From positions 1,426,001 through 1,490,000 of the forward strand of contig NZ_CP146022.1 of NCBI RefSeq assembly GCF_036967205.1: a stretch of DNA of 64,000 nucleotides. The letters are read 5' to 3'. The position numbers and the translations under genes were made by a program. The first letter of the stretch is position 1. Every line of letters begins with the position of its first letter. Positions 59,483 through 64,000 of this stretch are shown here, piece by piece. The notes beneath the pieces are model-generated. The model saw nothing but the letters and a program-made list of their open reading frames with translations. It ran no database searches and had not been told where the DNA came from. The DNA is from Streptomyces sp. Q6 (GTDB taxonomy: Bacteria; Actinomycetota; Actinomycetes; Streptomycetales; Streptomycetaceae).

Positions 59483-60154
59483 TTGTCCCGCTTCGCGCTC
59501 ATCAAGGCAGTGCTCGGACCGATCATGCGCCTGATGTTCCGTCTGCGGACGGAAGGCGCCGAGAACATTCCGGGGAACGGTCCCGTCATCCTGGCGGGCA
59601 ACCACCTGACGTTCATCGACTCGATGATCCTGCCGCTCGTCTGTGACCGGCAGGTGTTCTTCATCGGCAAGGACGAGTACGTCACCGGCACGTCCCTCAA
59701 GGGGCGCCTCATGGCGTGGTTCTTCACCGGGGTCGGCATGATCCCGGTCGACCGCGACGGAGCCAACGGTGGTGTGGCCGCGCTGATGACCGGCCGCCGC
59801 GTCCTGGAGGACGGCAACATCTTCGGGATCTACCCGGAGGGCACCCGCTCCCCCGACGGACGTCTGTACCGGGGCCGCACCGGGATCGCGCGGCTGACAC
59901 TGATGACCGGCGCGCCCGTCGTGCCGTTCGCGATGATCGGCACCGACAAGCTCCAGCCGGGCGGGTCGGGGATGCCGCGACCGGGCCGGGTGACCGTGCG
60001 GTTCGGCGAGCCGATGGAGTTCTCGCGCTACGACGGCATGGGCCGCGACCGGTACGTCCTGCGGGCCGTGACCGACTCCGTGATGACGGAGGTCATGCGG
60101 CTCTCCGGCCAGGAGTACGTGGACATGTACGCCACGAAGGCGAAGGCCGCGTAG
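59483..60154 (+). CDS. 1-acyl-glycerol-3-phosphate acyltransferase (PlsC-like)
   Basis: The 223-residue membrane-associated enzyme makes phosphatidic acid. Motif I NHLTFIDSMIL (NHx4D), motif II around FFIGKDEYVTG, motif III FGIYPEGTRSPDGRLYRGRTG, motif IV VVPFAMIGTDKLQPGG. TTG 59483 is the likely start, with GGAGGG 4-5 bases upstream; the chain starts SRFALIKAVLG. Divergent from glpQ over 288 bp; a TATCGT hexamer lies in front. Ends with a strong hairpin. Confidence 0.92.
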   Translation: MSRFALIKAVLGPIMRLMFRLRTEGAENIPGNGPVILAGNHLTFIDSMILPLVCDRQVFFIGKDEYVTGTSLKGRLMAWFFTGVGMIPVDRDGANGGVAALMTGRRVLEDGNIFGIYPEGTRSPDGRLYRGRTGIARLTLMTGAPVVPFAMIGTDKLQPGGSGMPRPGRVTVRFGEPMEFSRYDGMGRDRYVLRAVTDSVMTEVMRLSGQEYVDMYATKAKAA

Positions 60155-60167
60155 GTACGCGGAACCG

Positions 60168-60205
60168 AGCCCCGGCCGACCGGAGATGTCCGGCGGGCCG
60201 GGGCT
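60168..60205. terminator. Terminator between plsC and the MFS gene
   Basis: AGCCCCGGCC/GGCCGGGGCT, 10-bp perfect stem, followed by TCGTCGTG; 14 bases past the plsC stop and convergent with the MFS gene. Confidence 0.75.
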
Positions 60206-60237
60206 TCGTCGTGCGTCTCACGCGCCGGGGCCCCGGG

Positions 60238-61764
60238 TCACTGCTCCAGGCGCTGGCCGCGCAGGAGGAACCAGGCCGCGACGGCCGTCGCCAGCAGGAC
60301 GGCCGCGCCGACGCCCGCCGCGACCTGGAGGCCGTCCACGAAGGCGGTCTGCGCCGAGGTCAGCAGTTCCTGGGCCTGGGCGGCCGGCAGGGCACCGGCC
60401 GCGTCGACCGCTCCGCCGAGGGACTCGTGCGCGGCCGACGCCACGTCCGACGGGGTGCCCGGCGGCGCGGTGAAGCCCGCGTAGACGCCGGTGACGATCG
60501 AGCCGAGCACGGCGATGCCGAGGGCCGCGCCGAGTTCGTACGCCGTCTCGGAGACCGCCGACGCCGAGCCCGCCTGTTCCTTGGGAACGCTGGAGAGGAT
60601 CACGTCCGCCGTCACCGTGAACGAGAAGCCCGCGCCGACGCCGACGACCAGGAGCACCGTGCCGAGCAGCGGGTAGCCGGTCGACTGGCTCAGTGTCGTG
60701 AGCGCCGCGAGGGCCAGGCCCACCGCGGCGAGGCCGCCCGCGACGACGGACCGTACGGAGAAGCGGCGCGCGACCGTACCGGCCACCAGACCGGCGGCCA
60801 CCGCTCCCACGGCGGCCGGGAGTTCGGCCAGTCCCGCCTCGAACGGCTCGCGTCCCTGGACCAGTTGGAGGAACTGGGACAGGAAGAAGACCAGGCCCGA
60901 CAGGCCGAGGATCGTCAGCAGGTCGGCGAGGACCGCTCCCGAGAAGCCGCGGTGGCGGAACAGACGCATGTCCAACAGGGGCGAGGGAAGCGTGAGTTGG
61001 CGGCGCACGAAGTACGTCAGTGCCGCGACGCCGATGACCGCCGACACCGCGACGTTTCCCTGGATGCCGTGTGCGGCCGCTTCCTTGACGGCGTAGACGA
61101 CACCGATCATGCCGAGCAGGGAGAGGACGACGCTCATCAGGTCCCAGGGGCCGTGCACCGGGTTCTTCGACTCGGGGATGAGCTTCACGCCGACGACGAC
61201 CAGGACCGCCATCACGGGCAGGTTGATGAGGAAGACCGAGCCCCACCAGAAGTGTTCGAGCAGGAAACCGCCGACGACCGGGCCGACCGCCGCGCCGGCC
61301 GAGGCCATGGCGCCCCAGATGCCGACGGCGAGGGACCGCTCGCGCGGGTCGTGGAAGATGTTGCGGATCAGGGCGAGGGTCGACGGCATCAGCGTCGCAC
61401 CGGCCACGCCGAGCAGGGCCCGCGCCAGGATCATCATCTCCGGCGTCGTGGCGTAGGCGTTGAGCACCGAGACGGCGCCGAACGCGACCGCGCCGGTCAG
61501 CAGCAGCTTCTTGCGGCCGATGCGGTCGCCGAGGCTGCCCATCGAGACGAGCAGACCGGCGATGACGAACGAGTAGACGTCGCCGATCCACAGGAGCTGG
61601 GTGCCGGAGGGCTTCAGGTCCTCGCTGATGTACGGGGTCGCGAGGCCGAGGACGGTGGCGTCCACGGCGACGAGCAGCACGGCGAGCACGAGGACGGAGA
61701 GGGCGAGCCACCGTCCGGGGCGTGCCACCTCCGTCGCCGGGGTGCCCTGGTGTGTGCTGGTCAT
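60238..61764 (-). CDS. MFS drug exporter (DHA2/EmrB-QacA type, 14 helices)
   Basis: The 508-residue proton-coupled efflux pump has motif A GSLGDRIGRKKLLLTGAVAF, motif D1 near WLALSVLVLAVLLVAVDATVLGLATP and motif C GPVVGGFLLEHFWWGSVFLINLP. The 14-helix layout and a long C-terminal extracellular loop place it in the DHA2 family; substrate unknown. It follows the TetR gene with ATGA overlap, so pump and repressor share one transcript. Confidence 0.93.
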   Translation of the reverse strand: MTSTHQGTPATEVARPGRWLALSVLVLAVLLVAVDATVLGLATPYISEDLKPSGTQLLWIGDVYSFVIAGLLVSMGSLGDRIGRKKLLLTGAVAFGAVSVLNAYATTPEMMILARALLGVAGATLMPSTLALIRNIFHDPRERSLAVGIWGAMASAGAAVGPVVGGFLLEHFWWGSVFLINLPVMAVLVVVGVKLIPESKNPVHGPWDLMSVVLSLLGMIGVVYAVKEAAAHGIQGNVAVSAVIGVAALTYFVRRQLTLPSPLLDMRLFRHRGFSGAVLADLLTILGLSGLVFFLSQFLQLVQGREPFEAGLAELPAAVGAVAAGLVAGTVARRFSVRSVVAGGLAAVGLALAALTTLSQSTGYPLLGTVLLVVGVGAGFSFTVTADVILSSVPKEQAGSASAVSETAYELGAALGIAVLGSIVTGVYAGFTAPPGTPSDVASAAHESLGGAVDAAGALPAAQAQELLTSAQTAFVDGLQVAAGVGAAVLLATAVAAWFLLRGQRLEQ

Positions 61765-62312
61765 GGTTCCACGCTCCGTCGTACGCCGCCGAGCAGCAGC
61801 TCGGTGATCATGAATGGGAAGTCGTTCGCCGCCACGCGGCCGTCCATGACGGCCCAGGCGCCGCTGCCGATGAGGCCGTACAGGGCCTCGGTCAGCCAGG
61901 CGGGTGTCAGGTCGATGCGGAACTCGCCGCTCTCCTGGCCGCGCCGGAACAGGGCTCCGATGCGGGCGTCCAGGCGCGCCCAGCCCTCGTTCTGCCCCTC
62001 GCCCTCGAAGAGCTGGTTCTCGGTGACGAGGAAGGCGAGCAGCGGGGCTGACGGTTCGATCGCCCCGACGAGGCGGCGCAGCGCGTCCGCGGCCGGGCCG
62101 TCCTCCAGACGGGCGCGATCGAGCGCGGCGTCGCACTCCTGGATACCGAGGTCCTCCAGGGCGCGGACGAGGGCGTCACGGCCCGCGAAGTGGCGGTGGA
62201 GGGTGGCGCGACTGATGCCCGCGGCCCGCGCGACCTCGTCCATCGTGGCCGTGGACTTGCGGGTGAGCAGGGCGGCGGCGCTGCGCAGCATCTGTTCGCG
62301 ATCGACTGACAT
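61761..62312 (-). CDS. TetR-family repressor of the MFS exporter
   Basis: The 183-residue regulator starts MSVDREQMLRSAAALLTRKS, with the helix-turn-helix TMDEVARAAGISRATLHRHFAGRDALVRAL, then a ligand-binding helical domain (APLLAFLVTENQLFEGEGQN). It overlaps the pump gene by four bases. A perfect 9-bp inverted repeat lies 19 bases upstream, and TACTCT sits just before the start codon, consistent with autoregulation of the whole two-gene unit. Inducer unknown. Confidence 0.92.
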   Translation of the reverse strand: MSVDREQMLRSAAALLTRKSTATMDEVARAAGISRATLHRHFAGRDALVRALEDLGIQECDAALDRARLEDGPAADALRRLVGAIEPSAPLLAFLVTENQLFEGEGQNEGWARLDARIGALFRRGQESGEFRIDLTPAWLTEALYGLIGSGAWAVMDGRVAANDFPFMITELLLGGVRRSVEP

Positions 62313-62330
62313 GAGACAAGAGTAGACCGG

Positions 62331-62350
62331 ATGAGACATTGATGTCTCAT
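62331..62350. promoter_or_regulatory. TetR operator ATGAGACAT-N2-ATGTCTCAT
   Basis: 9-bp arms with a TG centre, in the promoter of the repressor/pump unit and adjoining the -35 region; a third ATGAGACA half-site occurs at 62311-62318. Confidence 0.65.
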
Positions 62351-62467
62351 TCTTAAGGGGGAGATGAGCGGGAACGAGCCGGAATCGGCCGCAGGTGACT
62401 CCGGTGGCCGGGCGCCTCACCCGGTGTTACGACTGTCGGAACGTTCAGGTCTCCGGGAGGTACGGGC

Positions 62468-62737
62468 ATGGGGTGCTGCATCTTCGCGGCGATGGCGGCG
62501 ATCGGACCACGGGTCGCGCTGGTGATCACCTGGCTGTTCACCCATCTCGTGGACCGCGCGTTCAACGGGGTCCTGCTGCCGCTGCTCGGTCTGATCCTGC
62601 TGCCGTGGACGACCCTGGGTTACGTCTTCGCGTACGCGCCCGTCGTCGGCGTCGGCGGCATCGGCTGGATCGTGGTGCTGTGCGGGCTGCTGCTCGATCT
62701 GTCGAGCTACGGGGGCGGGGCGCGGGCGCGCCGCTGA
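62468..62737 (+). CDS. Small membrane protein with two helices
   Basis: An 89-residue protein with two or three hydrophobic segments (AAIGPRVALVITWLFTHLV; GVLLPLLGLILLPWTTLGYV; GVGGIGWIVVLCGLLLDLS). It is Gly/Leu-rich with a short basic C-terminus. Function unknown, but the pattern (MGCCIFAAMAAIG, NGVLLPLLGLILLPWTTLGY) looks like a conserved actinomycete family. GGGAGG about 8 bases upstream supports ATG 62468. Confidence 0.78.
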   Translation: MGCCIFAAMAAIGPRVALVITWLFTHLVDRAFNGVLLPLLGLILLPWTTLGYVFAYAPVVGVGGIGWIVVLCGLLLDLSSYGGGARARR

Positions 62738-62764
62738 GCGTGGTGCGCGCCCTGGGCGAACGGG

Positions 62765-62868
62765 GTCACCGGGTCACCGAGTCACCGAGTCACCGAGTCA
62801 CCGAGTCACCGAGTCACCGAGTCACCGAGTCACCGAGTCACCGAGTCACCGAGTCACCGAGTCACCGA
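62765..62868. repeat. 8-bp tandem repeat (GTCACCGA) x 13
   Basis: Thirteen consecutive 8-bp units; the first is GTCACCGG, the next twelve are perfect GTCACCGA. It lies between two convergent genes and provides the TGA stop of the right-hand gene. A slippage-prone simple repeat. Confidence 0.95.
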
Positions 62869-64000
62869 GTCCAGGCTGCGTCGCTCAATGCTGCTGACAC
62901 CTCCTGGGTGTAGCGGGCGCAGGCCAGCCACGTACGGGCGAACGCGCCCTCGTCGGCCGGGGCGAGACGGCCGAACGCGTCGCGGCCCCGGTCGGCCGCC
63001 GCGCGGTGCAGCGCGTCGAGAAGCTCGGCCGCCGTGGGCAGTCCGGCCTTGCGCAGCGCCGCCGCCTCGGCATCCGGGCGGACCAGGGTCAGGGCGCGGC
63101 GGCCCGCGATCACCGCCTGGTCGACACGGCGGCGCAGAGGGTGGGTGGGGGCGGATGGCATCGGCATGGGCATCGGGGGCGGGGAGGAAACCGTGGGCGT
63201 CGGCTCGGTCGCGGGGACGTCCGCGCGCCCGAGGCGGTCCAGACCCAGGTCGTGCGTCGCGCCGGAGGGCAGACGGATGGCGAGGAGGGTCGCACGGGCG
63301 TGGGCGGCCGGGATGAGGCGAGCGATGACGCGCAGGCGGGTGCCGGGGGCGGCGGCGAGCAGGGCGAGGTTGTCCCGGTGGGCGAAGGTGGGGTCGTCGT
63401 GCGCGGCGGTGAGCCGTATGACGACACCGTCGCCGCCGGGGATGCCGCTGACGCCGCTGACGCCGGGGATGCCGGGGATGCCGGGGATGCCATCGATTCC
63501 AGTTGCTGCATGGCCTCCGACGGCTCCGGTGACTCCGACGGCTCCGGTGGCTCCAGTGGCTCCGGTGACTCCGACGGCTCCGACGGCTCCGACGGCTCCG
63601 ACGGCTCCGACGGCTCCGACGGCTCCGGTGGCTCCGGTGACTGCGTCGCATGTTGCGATCAGGCAGTCGCCGCCTCGCTCGCGCGCGACGCCGCGCAGTG
63701 TCACGTCCAGGAAGAGGAGGCCGTGCGGTGAAGTGCGGGCTCGGGCGGCCTGTTCGGCGACGGGGACGGACCACAGCGCGGCGAGCGGCTGCTCGGTCCA
63801 GTCGGCGCCGCGGGCGCGGGCCGCCTGCACGGCCTGTCCCGCGCCGAGTCTTCCGTCCGGCGCCACCGTCGCACCGGAGACGGTCAGGCCGGCCCGGGAC
63901 AGTTCGCGCGGGGTGAGGGATGTGTCGCCGAGCCGGATCGCGCGGTCGGCGACGGCGCGGGCCCGGGTCGCGGTACCGGGGGCGATGTCCGTGACCGTGT
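62862..64000 (-). CDS. Uncharacterised protein with collagen-like Gly-X-Y tract, partial at 5' end
   Basis: Open to the window edge; about 379 C-terminal residues seen. Not recognised as a known family. Order in the visible part: Ala/Arg-rich segment ([20 protein letters not shown]), a short conserved-looking block ([20 protein letters not shown]), the tract [20 protein letters not shown] through VSGIPGGDG (about 75 residues, largely Gly at every third position), [20 protein letters not shown], and a Pro/Met linker ([20 protein letters not shown]). It ends with a helical domain [20 protein letters not shown] through [17 protein letters not shown]. The stop is in the adjoining 8-bp repeat. The Gly-X-Y region is expanded at DNA level as a 9-bp repeat. 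Confidence 0.7.
   Translation of the reverse strand, partial: TVTDIAPGTATRARAVADRAIRLGDTSLTPRELSRAGLTVSGATVAPDGRLGAGQAVQAARARGADWTEQPLAALWSVPVAEQAARARTSPHGLLFLDVTLRGVARERGGDCLIATCDAVTGATGAVGAVGAVGAVGAVGAVGVTGATGATGAVGVTGAVGGHAATGIDGIPGIPGIPGVSGVSGIPGGDGVVIRLTAAHDDPTFAHRDNLALLAAAPGTRLRVIARLIPAAHARATLLAIRLPSGATHDLGLDRLGRADVPATEPTPTVSSPPPMPMPMPSAPTHPLRRRVDQAVIAGRRALTLVRPDAEAAALRKAGLPTAAELLDALHRAAADRGRDAFGRLAPADEGAFARTWLACARYTQEVSAALSDAAWTR
63516..63642. repeat. 9-bp quasi-repeat encoding the Gly-X-Y tract
   Basis: Units related to GGCTCCGAC/GGCTCCGGT in a run, with six nearly perfect GACGGCTCC copies in 63570-63625. A second, shorter tract of GGGATGCC/GACGCC units lies at 63443-63492. Both keep frame, so variation in copy number changes tract length without frameshift. 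Confidence 0.85.

Noticed and set aside
62765-62868. CRISPR array
   Set aside because: Units are 8 bp and contiguous with no spacers, and no cas gene is in the window.

Overview
This window is high-GC DNA from a Streptomyces-type actinomycete. The evidence is the sporulation gene ssgB, GC-rich third codon positions, frequent GTG starts with 4-base GTGA/ATGA overlaps, Tat signal peptides, phosphatidylinositol-mannoside genes, and a gene order that matches the conserved actinobacterial chromosome core. It is chromosomal housekeeping DNA with a few accessory inserts, not a phage or a resistance island.

Layout. (1) 1-22.5 kb is the conserved stretch read mostly leftwards: secF (cut by the window edge), secD, yajC, ruvBAC, yebC, pdxT, pdxS, an intact IS481-family insertion sequence (8075-9126), a LemA-like gene, then the pimA / acyltransferase / pgsA membrane-lipid operon. 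An EF-G-like GTPase, a 583-residue membrane protein, a YczE/MocR divergent pair, a HIT hydrolase, a K+ channel and thrS follow. (2) 22.6-25.5 kb holds a two-gene unit with a PD-(D/E)XK-like DUF4365 protein, and a divergent DEDDh exonuclease. (3) 25.5-33 kb is a carbohydrate cassette made of a PL26-type rhamnogalacturonan lyase homologue, a frameshifted YesL-like gene, two sugar ABC permeases and a Tat lipoprotein binding protein. It is bracketed by two identical tRNA-Val(CAC) genes lying in an exact 81-bp direct repeat, and its promoter carries LacI-type palindromes. (4) 33-43.7 kb has ssgB, small membrane proteins, a DsbA-like protein, a double GNAT protein, the folate genes pabC/pabB, a tRNA Gly-Cys-Val-Val-Val cluster, an APH-fold protein and a Ser/Thr kinase. 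(5) 43.7-50.8 kb contains an SpoU methyltransferase and the tetrapyrrole/B12 genes: a siroheme-synthase/SUMT fusion, a BluB-CobT fusion with a disordered head of about 490 residues, and CobL (CbiE-CbiT). (6) 51.7-55.7 kb is a methionine ABC importer, metN-metI-metQ2-metQ1, preceded by an apparently leaderless 28-codon reading frame ending in Cys-Met-Cys-Arg-Met-Cys codons. (7) 55.7-64 kb has a decayed HAD phosphatase, two small membrane genes, an acetyltransferase, an ECF-type sigma factor, a secreted glycerophosphodiesterase with PHO-like boxes, a PlsC acyltransferase, an MFS exporter with its TetR repressor and operator, an 8-bp tandem repeat, and an unrecognised gene with a collagen-like Gly-X-Y tract running off the right edge.

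The main points for follow-up are the Cys/Met-rich leader upstream of metN; paired GGCCACT/GGCCAAT boxes shared by pdxS and the mocR/yczE promoter, which suggest a PdxR-type circuit; the IS481 copy whose target duplication supplies stop codons for both the host gene and the transposase; the tRNA-bracketed pectin cassette; and the collagen-like terminal gene. All calls come from reading the sequence; no database search was run.
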